Of a stretch of 64,000 nucleotides of DNA, positions 55,932 to 64,000 are shown one piece after another (position 1 is the first letter of the stretch; the number at the start of each line of letters is the position of its first letter). The position numbers and the translations under genes are program-made. The notes below the pieces were generated by a model. The model was given only the letters and a program-made list of their open reading frames with translations. It ran no database searches and had not been told where the DNA came from. This DNA comes from Bradyrhizobium septentrionale (GTDB taxonomy: Bacteria; Pseudomonadota; Alphaproteobacteria; Rhizobiales; Xanthobacteraceae), in contig NZ_CP088285.1 in NCBI RefSeq assembly GCF_011516645.4, positions 8,512,501 to 8,576,500 of the forward strand, read 5' to 3'.

Positions 55932-56099
55932 ACCTCCGCATCCTCAAGAAGCTGTCCGCGCGCGCCGCTCTACAAGAAGCGTGCGTATCACCTGGGTCTG
56001 AAAGACAAGCCGTCGCGGCTGAAGAGCCGCGGCTTCGAGGGCGTCAAGCCGCAGCGTACCGCGTCGACACCCATCAACAAATGGAGAGGGTATGACTGA
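55928..56099 (+). pseudogene. frameshifted small basic protein
   Basis: ATG overlaps the previous stop. MNLRILKKLSAR is followed in the +1 frame by APLYKKRAYHLGLKDKPSRL to ...KWRGYD and a stop at 56097. The shift falls in the GCGCGCGCC repeat near 55960. Confidence 0.55.
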
Positions 56100-56652
56100 G
56101 ATCGAGCGTTACATCATCCGGCCCGAGGCGCACCGCGGCGAATGGGCCTTCATCTATGTCGACGAGGAGAAGAGCATGTTCATGGCCTACTCGTCGTTCG
56201 GAACCTACGCATATTGCTGGCCTCACCGGGGGCCCGAGACCTTGAAGGAGTTCCTGCTCGACCTCGAGTTCGACTACTTCATGGGAAAGACGCGTGGGCT
56301 CGAGAGCAAGCAGTTTGATTTCAACGGCACCATCGAGGGCATGAGAAAGCACGTCCGCGAAGCGCAACGCCGCAAGATGCTGAGCAAGGACAAGGCTCGC
56401 GACGCCTTGGTCGCCATCGACGACCTGAAGTGGATGGATAACCATCAGAGCGTCGACGTGTTCGTCGATCGCGTCTATGCGGACAAGGCGATCTGCGAGG
56501 CCTATCGTCACGACTTCGAGGACGTCATCAAGAACCGCCCTGACCCTCAGTGCGTTGGCTTCTGGCAGAAGATCTGGCCGGAGTTCGTCAAGGCGATCAC
56601 GCCCAAGCCGGTCGCGGCGGTGGTCGAGCAGCCGGTCGAGGTGATGGCATGA
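56092..56652 (+). CDS. hypothetical protein (186 aa)
   Basis: ATG after GGAGAGGGT. The first half (IIRPEAHRGEWAFIYVDEEK, YAYCWPHRGPETLKEFL) looks like a phage protein family of unknown function; the C-terminal helices are charged. Stop overlaps the next start. Confidence 0.65.
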   Translation: MTEIERYIIRPEAHRGEWAFIYVDEEKSMFMAYSSFGTYAYCWPHRGPETLKEFLLDLEFDYFMGKTRGLESKQFDFNGTIEGMRKHVREAQRRKMLSKDKARDALVAIDDLKWMDNHQSVDVFVDRVYADKAICEAYRHDFEDVIKNRPDPQCVGFWQKIWPEFVKAITPKPVAAVVEQPVEVMA

Positions 56653-57149
56653 CAACGCGCCGCGATCTGTTCAAGGTCGGCGCGGCTGCGGCCGCCGCCG
56701 TCGCACTGCCCTCCTCGGGCCCCGTCGTTGCGGGCGAGCTGGTCGAGCCCGCGGTCGCTGTAGCCCCGGCGACGCCCTACGCGACCTATCCGTGGCGCTG
56801 GTGGATCAGCCTCGACGGCGAGTCCTTCATCGAAGAGTTCGATACCGAGGCCGAGGCCATCAAGGCGGCCAAGGGTTACGGAGAGAAGGCCATTGTGGCT
56901 GAGTGCCAGCAGCAGGACTTCAGCCTTCATGTCTACGGCAGCGACGTCATCGAGATGCTCTACCAGAACAACGAGGAGGACATCGGCGATGGCGAGTTCT
57001 TCGACTGCACCAAGGAGCAGTCGGACGAGCTCGGCCAGGTCGTGACCGCCGCGATCGAGGCGTGGGCCGCGAAGCACAAGCTCAATCTGACGGCATGGAC
57101 GTTCGGTCAGACCCGCAACCGCACCGAGATCCCAGAGGAGGTCGCCTGA
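56649..57149 (+). CDS. protein with Tat-like signal (166 aa)
   Basis: ATG at 56649. MTTRRDLFKVGAAAAAAVAL is a twin-arginine-type signal peptide (RRDLFK plus hydrophobic Ala run, cleavage near VVAG). The mature part has WRWWISLDGESFIEEF and is acidic. Function unknown; if the signal works it is exported folded. Confidence 0.6.
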   Translation: MTTRRDLFKVGAAAAAAVALPSSGPVVAGELVEPAVAVAPATPYATYPWRWWISLDGESFIEEFDTEAEAIKAAKGYGEKAIVAECQQQDFSLHVYGSDVIEMLYQNNEEDIGDGEFFDCTKEQSDELGQVVTAAIEAWAAKHKLNLTAWTFGQTRNRTEIPEEVA

Positions 57150-57595
57150 TGGACCTGCCGCAGATCCCCGACGACGACGCCGACTTCACGCCCGATCTGG
57201 CGCGCGAGATCATCGCCAAGTACCAGAAGATCATCACCGACCTGACCGACCCCACTCTGAGGAGCATGCGGCTCGATGATGGCGGCTTCAACATGGAGCT
57301 GGGCGGCGAGGTCGTGAAGCGGATGGCGATCATGATGACGACGTGGTTCCGCGAGAGCGGCGCCAAGAACTACGTCGAGATCGCCATCAACGCCATCGAC
57401 CCGCCCTTCGAGAAGTTCCTGTTCTATGTGCAGAAGCGCGGCGACGGTGCGTTGACGCCGGGTGAGGCTTTGAGCGAGGCGAAGGCCGAGATCGCCCGCT
57501 ACGCCAGCCAGGTCGCGGACCTCGAAGAGGAGTGCGATCGCCGCTACCAAGAAACCGAGAAGCTGCGTGAGCAGCTTGCAGTAAGTGTAAAATAG
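57149..57595 (+). CDS. coiled-coil hypothetical protein (148 aa)
   Basis: TGATG overlap. C-terminal coiled coil (KAEIARYASQVADLEEECDR). No family recognised. Last gene before hairpin 23. Confidence 0.6.
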   Translation: MDLPQIPDDDADFTPDLAREIIAKYQKIITDLTDPTLRSMRLDDGGFNMELGGEVVKRMAIMMTTWFRESGAKNYVEIAINAIDPPFEKFLFYVQKRGDGALTPGEALSEAKAEIARYASQVADLEEECDRRYQETEKLREQLAVSVK

Positions 57596-57604
57596 ACCCC
57601 GGCC

Positions 57605-57629
57605 GGGGCCCGCTTCGCAGGCGGGCCCC
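57605..57629 (+). repeat. TTCGCAG-loop hairpin 23
   Basis: Nine-base perfect stem GGGGCCCGC/GCGGGCCCC, 9 nt after the previous stop; AAGGAGACC follows 7 nt later. Confidence 0.9.
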
Positions 57630-57650
57630 TTGCTGGCAAGGAGACCGATC

Positions 57651-57839
57651 ATGAGCCGCCGTGCTGCCCGCTTCACTGAGGCTGACGCCTACCGTGCGAT
57701 CCGCGCGGCGCAGCGCGCTGGCGCAGGAACCGTGGAAATCAAGCCTGATGGCACGATCTGGGTCCGGATTTCCCCGCCATCCACACCGGAAGAGCTACCC
57801 CCGGAGCCTCCTCGGAAGCGCACCCCAGTGGTGCTTTAA
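57651..57839 (+). CDS. small protein preceding the integrase (62 aa)
   Basis: ATG after AAGGAGACCGATC. RFTEADAYRAIRAAQRAG and TVEIKPDGTIWVRI are typical of a small protein found just upstream of rhizobial phage integrases; an excisionase-like role is possible. Its stop overlaps the integrase ATG (TAATG). Confidence 0.65.
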   Translation: MSRRAARFTEADAYRAIRAAQRAGAGTVEIKPDGTIWVRISPPSTPEELPPEPPRKRTPVVL

Positions 57840-58963
57840 TGGAGGACATGCCCCGACCCCGTCCCCCTTATTTGCAGCGCGGCAAGAGCCGCCACGGCAA
57901 GCCGTACTGGTTTGTGAAGGTCGGTCGCAGCGGGCCGAAGATCACCATCCGTGCCGAATACGGCACCAAGGAGTTCGACGAGGAATACCGGGCGGCGGTG
58001 AATGGCGGCGCCACTGTCAAGCGCAAGCCACGGGCCAGCAAGGGAACGTTGGAGTGGGCGTGGCAGCTCTACAAGGCGTCGAGCGCGTGGAACAACGAGA
58101 TCAGCGAATCGACCCGCCGCCAGCGTAGCAACATCATGAAGCACGTCCTCAAGACCGGAGGGGCAAGCCCGCTGGAGGACATCGACGCCGATGCGATCGC
58201 GGCTGGCATCGAACGGCGCGCCGCAACGCCGTCGCAAGCGAAGAACTTCAAGCAGACCATGCGTCAGTTCTTCGCCTGGCTGAAGCGTCAGAAGATCGTG
58301 GCGGTCAATCCGGCCGAGGACGCCGAGCTGCCGAAGCGCCCCAAGACCGGCGGCTTCAAGGAGTGGACTGAGGCCGACGTCGTGAAGTACGAGGAGCGCT
58401 GGCCGCGCGGCACCCGGCAGCGGGTTATGCTGGATGTGTATATGTATACCGGCCTACGCCGTGGCGACGCCGCCGAGGTCGGACCCAAGCACGTTTACGA
58501 CCAGCCGGCCATCGTGCGGGACGAGGTCACGGGCGAGAGGAAACCGATCGTCAAGAAGGTCATCTCACTGTCGACCGAGAAGAGCCAGCGCCAGACGGCG
58601 GTTCACCTGCCCATGCTCCCTCCGTTGGCTGAAACGCTGGAGGCGGGCCCCACCGGGGAAACCTTCATCGTCACCGAGACCGGCGACGCCTACGTCAAGG
58701 AGAGCCTCGGCAATGCCTTCAAGGATGCCTGCGTCGCGGCCGGCATCATGGACAAGTCGGCGCACGGCCTCCGCAAGGCGGCCGCCACCCGGGCGGCCGA
58801 CAACGGCGCCACCGCCCACGAACTGATGGCGATCTTCGGCTGGAAGGACATCAAAGAAGCGGAGATCTACACCAAGGCGGCGGACCGGAAGCGGCTGGCG
58901 CTGCGGGCGATGGGGATGCTCGACAATACGGCCGCGGCGAACCGCGACACGCTCAGATCGTGA
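57839..58963 (+). CDS. int: tyrosine-recombinase integrase
   Basis: 374 aa. N-terminal arm-binding region, core-binding domain, then the catalytic domain with MYTGLRRGDAAEVG (Arg I), a Lys strand, HGLRKAAATRAADNG (H-x-x-R), GWKDIKEAEIYTKAADR (Tyr). It integrates the element at the tRNA-Leu gene 79 bp downstream. Confidence 0.92.
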   Translation: MEDMPRPRPPYLQRGKSRHGKPYWFVKVGRSGPKITIRAEYGTKEFDEEYRAAVNGGATVKRKPRASKGTLEWAWQLYKASSAWNNEISESTRRQRSNIMKHVLKTGGASPLEDIDADAIAAGIERRAATPSQAKNFKQTMRQFFAWLKRQKIVAVNPAEDAELPKRPKTGGFKEWTEADVVKYEERWPRGTRQRVMLDVYMYTGLRRGDAAEVGPKHVYDQPAIVRDEVTGERKPIVKKVISLSTEKSQRQTAVHLPMLPPLAETLEAGPTGETFIVTETGDAYVKESLGNAFKDACVAAGIMDKSAHGLRKAAATRAADNGATAHELMAIFGWKDIKEAEIYTKAADRKRLALRAMGMLDNTAAANRDTLRS

Positions 58964-58970
58964 ACACCTA

Positions 58971-58998
58971 TGCACCCACCCTCGATCTGGTGGGTGCA
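58971..58998 (+). terminator. hairpin after the integrase
   Basis: TGCACCCACC / GGTGGGTGCA, 10-bp perfect arms with an 8-nt loop. Likely ends integrase transcripts; no T-run follows. Confidence 0.55.
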
Positions 58999-59041
58999 TG
59001 AGAGCGAAAAGTGCAATAATATCAAAGAGGATTTCGGGTTG

Positions 59042-59126
59042 TGGTGCGCTCGGAGGGACTCGAACCCCCACGGTGTTACCCACTGCCACCTCAAGGCAGC
59101 GCGTCTACCAATTCCGCCACGAGCGC
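59042..59126 (-). tRNA. tRNA-Leu(GAG), attachment site
   Basis: An 85-nt class II tRNA with anticodon loop CTTGAGG, long variable arm and encoded CCA. The 3' half faces the integrase, so the element's att core should lie in or next to it. The gene is intact. Confidence 0.93.
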
Positions 59127-59218
59127 TAAGGATGTCGGATGGAACCCTAAGGCGCCGCCGCATCGACGGGGCGATGTAACAAATCATGCATGCAGGGACA
59201 AGGCGCTAAATGCGAGAA

Positions 59219-59464
59219 TTAACTGCGAACTCCGGGAGATTTCGGCAGCATTTGCTTGACCTCGACCGCAATCCGGTTGCGGTCGACCAGCACCACGCCG
59301 CTGGCCACCGGCAGGTTGTTGGCGAGGATCTTGACCTCGTCGGCCTCGGTGGCATCCAGTTCGATGATGGCGCCGCGGGACAGCCGCATGACCTGATGAA
59401 TCGGCATGGTGGTCGTGCCGAGGACCACCATGAGATCTACGCTGACTTTATCGAGGGTGGGCAC
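59219..59464 (-). CDS. fliN: flagellar motor switch protein FliN
   Basis: 81 aa. VDLMVVLGTTTMPIHQVMRL and RGAIIELDATEADEVKILAN form the SpoA domain of FliN, which builds the C-ring with FliM and FliG. ATG at 59464. First host gene to the right of the element. Confidence 0.85.
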   Translation of the reverse strand: MPTLDKVSVDLMVVLGTTTMPIHQVMRLSRGAIIELDATEADEVKILANNLPVASGVVLVDRNRIAVEVKQMLPKSPGVRS

Positions 59465-59524
59465 TTCTGAACCGCCGAACGGGAACTAAATTATGGGTTC
59501 ACCTGACCACGTTAGGGTTAGCTA

Positions 59525-60256
59525 ATGGTTAACGACCGCCAAAGCCTCGATTTGACGACCTTTGCTCGCCCTTCGGGCGGCGGCGCGGTCGAATGGCGGA
59601 TTTCGGACGGTCCGGTGCCCTACCCCGATTCTCTCGCGGCGATGGACGCAAGGGTGGCGGCGATCGCGGCCGGCGAGGCAACCGAGCTGGTGTGGCTGCT
59701 CGAGCACCCGCCGCTCTACACCTCCGGCACCAGCGGCAAGGCCGACGATTTGCTCGCCCCGCGCTTTCCGACCTTCCAGAGCGGCCGCGGCGGCCAGGTC
59801 ACCTATCACGGCCCAGGCCAGCGCGTTGCCTATGTGATGCTCGACCTCAAGCGGCGCCGGCCGGATGTGCGCGCCTATGTCGCCTCGCTGGAGGAGTGGA
59901 TCATCCGCACGCTGGCCGCCTTCAACGTCCGCGGCGAGCGTCGCGAGGATCGCGTCGGGGTCTGGGTGCGACGCCCGGACAAGGGACCGGGTTTTGAGGA
60001 CAAGATCGCAGCGATCGGCGTCCGGCTGCGCCGTTGGGTCTCGTTCCACGGCATCGCGATCAATGTCGAGCCCGAGCTCTCGCACTTCCAGGCGATCGTG
60101 CCCTGCGGCGTGGTCGATCCGCGCTACGGCGTCACCTCGCTGGTCGATCTCGGGCTGCCAGTCACGATGGCCGATGTCGACATCGCGCTCCTGCAGGCCT
60201 TCGCCGAGGTGTTCGGCGACACCGCGGCGCGCCTGCCGGAAGCGACGGCGCTGTGA
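59525..60256 (+). CDS. lipB: octanoyltransferase LipB
   Basis: 243 aa; ATG at 59525. [20 protein letters not shown] is the LipB signature; [12 protein letters not shown] carries the conserved Lys and IVPCGV the catalytic Cys. It moves octanoyl from acyl-carrier protein to lipoyl domains, the first step of lipoate synthesis. Host gene. Confidence 0.95.
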   Translation: MVNDRQSLDLTTFARPSGGGAVEWRISDGPVPYPDSLAAMDARVAAIAAGEATELVWLLEHPPLYTSGTSGKADDLLAPRFPTFQSGRGGQVTYHGPGQRVAYVMLDLKRRRPDVRAYVASLEEWIIRTLAAFNVRGERREDRVGVWVRRPDKGPGFEDKIAAIGVRLRRWVSFHGIAINVEPELSHFQAIVPCGVVDPRYGVTSLVDLGLPVTMADVDIALLQAFAEVFGDTAARLPEATAL

Positions 60257-60260
60257 TCTG

Positions 60261-60923
60261 ATGCGCAAGCGGTTCCTGGTCGGGTTTATCGTTCTGGCCT
60301 CCGCAAGCCTGGTGTATCGCCTGCTGGACACCCCGGTCGAAAAGCTTCGACAAGACGCAACACTGCAGCGCGTCCAGGATTTCATGACGCGTCATGGCAG
60401 CGAGAGACCGGTTGCTTTCGTCGGCGACAGCCTGGTCGAAAACGCCAACTTTTCGCCTGCGATCTGCGGACGACCCGTCTTCAACGCGGGTTATGCCGGT
60501 GCGATCGCCAGCGGCGTGCTTCAACTGGTCAAGGAGTTCGACCGCATCAAATTTTCCCCGGGCATTGTCGTGATCTCGGTCGGCGTCAACGACAGCCTCG
60601 TGGTCGACCGGCGCCCCTTTGCCGAGTCCTATCAGGAGATCGTGCAGCGGGCCGGCGCACTCGGCGCCAAGGTCTTCGTCGTGTCGCTGGCGCCGATTGC
60701 CGGGTCGGGCGTGCTGGCCAATGCCATCGACCGGTCACGCTTCGCCGACATCGACCGGGTGATACGGCAGACCGCCCATGATCGTTCGATCCCGCTGATC
60801 GATGTCGGCACGCTGCGCACGCAGGCGAGCCCCCAGGTCGAGGACGGCATCCATCTCAGCGCAGATGGCTATGCCGCCTGGACCGGCACGATCGAGAGCA
60901 CGATCAACCGGCAGTGTCCTTGA
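60261..60923 (+). CDS. SGNH/GDSL-type hydrolase
   Basis: 220 aa; ATG 4 bp after lipB. An N-terminal membrane anchor or signal (FLVGFIVLASASLVYRLL) is followed by block I FVGDSLVENAN (Ser), a Gly region, SVGVND (Asn) and DGIHLSADGY (Asp-x-x-His). Probably a periplasmic esterase; substrate unknown. Confidence 0.8.
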   Translation: MRKRFLVGFIVLASASLVYRLLDTPVEKLRQDATLQRVQDFMTRHGSERPVAFVGDSLVENANFSPAICGRPVFNAGYAGAIASGVLQLVKEFDRIKFSPGIVVISVGVNDSLVVDRRPFAESYQEIVQRAGALGAKVFVVSLAPIAGSGVLANAIDRSRFADIDRVIRQTAHDRSIPLIDVGTLRTQASPQVEDGIHLSADGYAAWTGTIESTINRQCP

Positions 60924-60950
60924 GGCGCGCGCCAGCCGGACAACTGGCAA

Positions 60951-61379
60951 TCATGCCGCCGCCTTCTGCGGCGCGACCTCCAGCTTGCCGGCGATGTAGC
61001 GGCGCTCCTGGGTGAGGCCGCCGAAGCCGTAGGCATCGCCCTTCACCTCGTCGACATGGGCATAGCTCTCGGTGTGCAACGGCCCGAGCAGCTCGCCCAT
61101 CCGCTTGAACAGCGCAGCGAGATAGGCCGCCTTCTCGTCCTTGGTGTTGGTGCCCTCGGTGACGTGGATGTCGAGCCAGTAGCTCGCGAGCCCCTGCTCG
61201 GCGAGCGATTTGCCGCCCGCGAACCAGTCGGCGGCGGCGGCCGACTTCACGATGATGGCGGTGACCTTGGGATCCTTGTGCAGGATGTCAGCGGTGAGGT
61301 CGGACACGGCGGCGGCGATGTCGGACTTCAGCGACGACGTCTGGCGGGAGGTCGCGTAGGTGACGGTGATGAGCGGCAT
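60951..61379 (-). CDS. tautomerase-superfamily protein
   Basis: 142 aa; ATG at 61379 with AAGGAGACCGATC upstream, the same ribosome site used by element genes. Pro follows Met (MPLITVTYATSR), as needed for the catalytic N-terminal proline. Longer than typical 60-aa tautomerases. Divergent from the LysR gene, which may control it. Confidence 0.75.
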   Translation of the reverse strand: MPLITVTYATSRQTSSLKSDIAAAVSDLTADILHKDPKVTAIIVKSAAAADWFAGGKSLAEQGLASYWLDIHVTEGTNTKDEKAAYLAALFKRMGELLGPLHTESYAHVDEVKGDAYGFGGLTQERRYIAGKLEVAPQKAAA

Positions 61380-61494
61380 GATCGGTCTCCTTGAATTCGG
61401 TTGGCGCGGGTCAATCGCGCCTCCTCTAGCTAGACCTTCGCGCATCATCTTGGTATCTTATCTATATGGATAGCAGTGATAACGATTGTTGATC

Positions 61495-62346
61495 ATGACG
61501 CTCGATATCGATACCGTGCAGGCCTTCCTGCTGGTCGCCGAATTGCAGGGTTTCACCCGCGCCGCCGAGGCGCTCGGCACCACGCAGGCGGCGATCAGCA
61601 TGAAATTGCAGCGGCTCGAAACCGTGCTCGGCAAGCGGCTGGTCGAACGCTCGCCCCGCGCGGTGCGGCTGACCGCTGATGGCGCGGCGTTCCTGCATCA
61701 TGCCCGCGCGCTGATCGAGGTGCATGACCGCGCGCTGTCCGGCGAGAGGCCGGCGCGGCAGCAACTCACGCTCGGGATCAGCGATCACGCCGCAGGCCCC
61801 GAGCTGGTGCCGCTCCTGGAGCGGCTGCACGCAATGGCGTCGCAGCTCGCGCTTGCCGTGAACATCGGCTTCTCGCGCGAGATGCTCGACGCCTACGATG
61901 CCGGCGAGCTCGATGCTGTCATCGTGCGCCAGGAAGGCAGCCGGCGCGGCGGCGAGAAACTGACCGAGGACGAATTCGGCTGGTTTGCCACCAAGCGCTT
62001 CGTATGGCCGCGAGGCGATGCCCTGCCGCTCGCAACGCTCGCGCCGCCGTGCGGAGTGCGTGCCCTCGCCGTGCGTGCACTCGACAAGGCCGGCATCGCG
62101 TGGACCGAAAGCTTCGTCGGCGGCGGTGTCACCGCGGTGGTGGCTGCCGCGCTGGCAGGCCTTGCGGTCGCTCCGCTCGTTCGCCGCATCGCGCCGCCGG
62201 GCCTGATCGACATCGGCCCCACGCACAAGCTGCCACGACTAGGTGCGTCAAAGGTGATGCTGCATTCGAAGGTCGGCGATCCCGCCAAGCTGGCGGCACT
62301 CAGGACGCTGGCTGCGACGTTTCGGAGCGTGGCGGCTGCGGCGTAG
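61495..62346 (+). CDS. LysR-family transcriptional regulator
   Basis: 283 aa; ATG at 61495. Helix-turn-helix TVQAFLLVAELQGFTRAAEA...TTQAAISMKLQRLE, then a periplasmic-binding-like effector domain. Probably regulates the divergent tautomerase gene through the 115-bp shared promoter region. Confidence 0.9.
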   Translation: MTLDIDTVQAFLLVAELQGFTRAAEALGTTQAAISMKLQRLETVLGKRLVERSPRAVRLTADGAAFLHHARALIEVHDRALSGERPARQQLTLGISDHAAGPELVPLLERLHAMASQLALAVNIGFSREMLDAYDAGELDAVIVRQEGSRRGGEKLTEDEFGWFATKRFVWPRGDALPLATLAPPCGVRALAVRALDKAGIAWTESFVGGGVTAVVAAALAGLAVAPLVRRIAPPGLIDIGPTHKLPRLGASKVMLHSKVGDPAKLAALRTLAATFRSVAAAA

Positions 62347-62740
62347 CATCGCGCACGACGAGCCAGTAGGCCACACCTGCAACAAATCCGACCGCGGCGA
62401 TCACGTAACCAAGTCCGGATGTCCAGAACTCTGGACGCGGCACCAGCAGGGTGATGATCAACGCCCCGGTCGCAGCACCGGCGCAGGCGAAGAAGCCGAC
62501 AGCCCGAATCTGAAACTTCTCACTGAGCCAGCCGACAATCGAGGCGGGCATGGCGGTCAACAGACAGGTCACGAAGAAGAGCAAGGGCGAGCAGCCCAGC
62601 ACCCAGAAACAGACCAGAACCGAGGATAGATTGGGGTACGAAGCAATCAATAGCGCGCTGACGCCGACAGAAATCACCACTGTTGTCGTGGCGCAACCCG
62701 CAAGCCAGCCCTTGACTCCACGAGTGAAGCTGCTGGACAT
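62300..62740 (-). CDS. membrane protein (146 aa)
   Basis: Four hydrophobic segments (e.g. VVISVGVSALLIASY, VLVCFWVLGCSPLLFFV). Overlaps the 3' end of the LysR gene by 47 nt on the other strand. No family recognised. Host gene. Confidence 0.7.
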   Translation of the reverse strand: MSSSFTRGVKGWLAGCATTTVVISVGVSALLIASYPNLSSVLVCFWVLGCSPLLFFVTCLLTAMPASIVGWLSEKFQIRAVGFFACAGAATGALIITLLVPRPEFWTSGLGYVIAAVGFVAGVAYWLVVRDATPQPPRSETSQPAS

Positions 62741-62751
62741 ACGCCCCTCCT

Positions 62752-64000
62752 CTACAGGATCGCCTCGAATGCGCTGCGCAGGGTTTCGTGCCGAAACACA
62801 AAGCCATTGCTCAACGCCTTGTTCGGCAGCACGCGCTGGCCGCCGAGCAGCAGCTCATCGGCGAAATCGCCGCCGACGGCGCGGAGCAGCGCGGCCGGCA
62901 CGCGGAAGATCGCGGGCCGGTGCAGACGGCGCCCCAGCTCCTCGGTGAATTTCGTGTTGGTTACCGGGATCGGTGCGGTGGCGTTGACAGGACCGGACAG
63001 TTCGGGCCTCGCGATCACATGCGCGATCAGGCGCACCAGATCGTCGCGCTCGATCCACGACATCCACTGCTTGCCCGAGCCGAGCGGGCCGCCGAGACCG
63101 AACTCGAACGGCGTCAGCATCCGCGTGATGAAGCCGCCGTCGGTGCCGACCACGAGACCGATCCGCAAATAGGCCACGCGGACGCCGTGATCGGCAGCGG
63201 GCTTCGCGGCATTCTCCCAAGCCTCGCACAATTCGTGACTGAAGCAGGCATGGGATTTCGCCGACTCCGTCAGCACCTGGTCCTGCCAAAGACCGTACCA
63301 GCCGATCGCCGAGCCGCTCACCAGCACAGCCGGCTTGCGCTCAAGGCGCGCGATCAGCCTGACGACCTCCGCCGTCATGTCGATCCGCGAGGCAAGGATC
63401 GTCCGCCGCTTGGCCTCGGTCCACAGGCCATTGCCGATCGGCTCGCCCGCGAGATTGACGATGGCGTCGATCCCTGAGTCGGCGGGCAACTGGTCGAGGC
63501 TCGTGATCAGCGTCACCGGCGGCGCCAGCATCTCGGCCTTCGCCGGATTGCGGATCAGCGCGATGACCTGATGGCCTGACGCGGTGAGGCTTGCGACCAG
63601 ACGGCTGCCGATGAAGCCGGTCGCGCCGGTGACCAGCACGGTCTGCCGCGCCGGCAATTTCTCAACCAGCGTCGTGGCCGGCACGCTGGCCATCCGTCCG
63701 AGGCGTCTGGCTGCGGCGAAGTCTCGCGCACCGAACAGCGCAGCGCCGAAGGCTGCGGCCGTCGCGAACAGACTCAAGAGGCCCGCAGAGGCAGGTGCGA
63801 CGGCCGTCGGCAGCATCGCCCAGCCGATCAGGACCGGCACCAGCAGCACAAGGATCGCGCCGTAATTAATCGCGAGCAGCGTATGATTGATCCGCTCGCT
63901 CGGCGGCAGCTTTCGGCTCAGATCCTCCTCGACAAAATCCATCAGCGTGATGACGACCTCGACAACCAGCACCATCATAATGGCGATCGCGAAGATGCCG
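62752..64000 (-). CDS. TIGR01777-type NAD-dependent epimerase (5' end outside the window)
   Basis: About 415 residues seen; the frame stays open to the right edge. The N-terminal part has membrane segments (HTLLAINYGAILVLLVPVLI). Then comes a Rossmann start VLVTGATGFIGSRLV, ...AIVNLAGEPIG..., SGSAIGWYG and W-x-x-A, as in TIGR01777 sugar-nucleotide-epimerase-like proteins. Exact substrate unknown. Confidence 0.85.
   Translation of the reverse strand, partial: GIFAIAIMMVLVVEVVITLMDFVEEDLSRKLPPSERINHTLLAINYGAILVLLVPVLIGWAMLPTAVAPASAGLLSLFATAAAFGAALFGARDFAAARRLGRMASVPATTLVEKLPARQTVLVTGATGFIGSRLVASLTASGHQVIALIRNPAKAEMLAPPVTLITSLDQLPADSGIDAIVNLAGEPIGNGLWTEAKRRTILASRIDMTAEVVRLIARLERKPAVLVSGSAIGWYGLWQDQVLTESAKSHACFSHELCEAWENAAKPAADHGVRVAYLRIGLVVGTDGGFITRMLTPFEFGLGGPLGSGKQWMSWIERDDLVRLIAHVIARPELSGPVNATAPIPVTNTKFTEELGRRLHRPAIFRVPAALLRAVGGDFADELLLGGQRVLPNKALSNGFVFRHETLRSAFEAIL

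Noticed and set aside
58971..58998. TGCACC...GGTGCA arms as a sixth operator
   Set aside because: The spacing is 16 bp and the arms extend to a 10-bp hairpin right after the integrase, so a terminator is the simpler reading.

Overview
The window is GC-rich alphaproteobacterial DNA. The chromosomal genes at the right end (a FliN-type flagellar protein, lipB, a TIGR01777-type epimerase) and the GcrA homologue fit Bradyrhizobium or a close relative. About 59 kb, from the left edge to the tRNA-Leu(GAG) gene at 59042-59126, is one integrated phage-like element. Its tyrosine integrase (57839-58963) lies next to the 3' end of that tRNA, the usual attachment arrangement. The other end of the element, and any head, tail or packaging genes, are not in the window.

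Layout. 1-10.5 kb: a leftward block of small, overlapping, translationally coupled genes with an initiator-type tRNA-Met, a tRNA-Phe and a complete IS66-family element (7112-9815) that splits one gene. 11.1-13.5 kb: one leftward gene, a 63-aa gene, and a long non-coding stretch packed with GGGCCC palindromes and two repressor-type operators. 13.5-38.1 kb: a rightward block of about 55 small genes, mostly of unknown function, plus an N6-adenine-type DNA methyltransferase (27039) and a Ycf46-like AAA+ ATPase (31772). It is interrupted at about 19.95-21.9 kb by an AT-richer insert that ends in a transposase remnant. 38.1-47.4 kb: a leftward replication and nucleotide block: GIY-YIG nuclease, ThyX, NrdR-like zinc ribbon, MazG-like enzyme, phosphoesterase, primase-helicase, RuvC-like resolvase, GcrA. 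47.4-49.5 kb: the immunity region, with a Cro-like gene divergent from a CI-like repressor. 49.5-59 kb: a rightward recombination block: YqaJ-type exonuclease, candidate annealing protein, SSB, NinB-like protein, second MazG-like enzyme, integrase. 59.2-64 kb: host chromosome.

Two features tie the element together. First, at least 23 intergenic hairpins share one heptanucleotide loop, TTCGCAG, on stems whose sequence differs at every site while pairing is kept. They always lie on the coding strand, just upstream of a Shine-Dalgarno of the form AAGGAGACC. This looks like an undescribed RNA punctuation or recognition system. Second, a 17-bp operator TGCACC-N5-GGTGCA occurs at five places (11076, 12813, 12976, 48184, 49373) at or upstream of the main gene blocks. 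At 49373 it fills the spacer of a good promoter. The linked repressor has Thr and Arg where the self-cleaving S24 Ser/Lys pair is expected.

Seven loci carry frame disruptions, at least five of which look like single-base changes in short repeats. The element is therefore either partly decayed or the sequence has indel errors; the window alone cannot decide.
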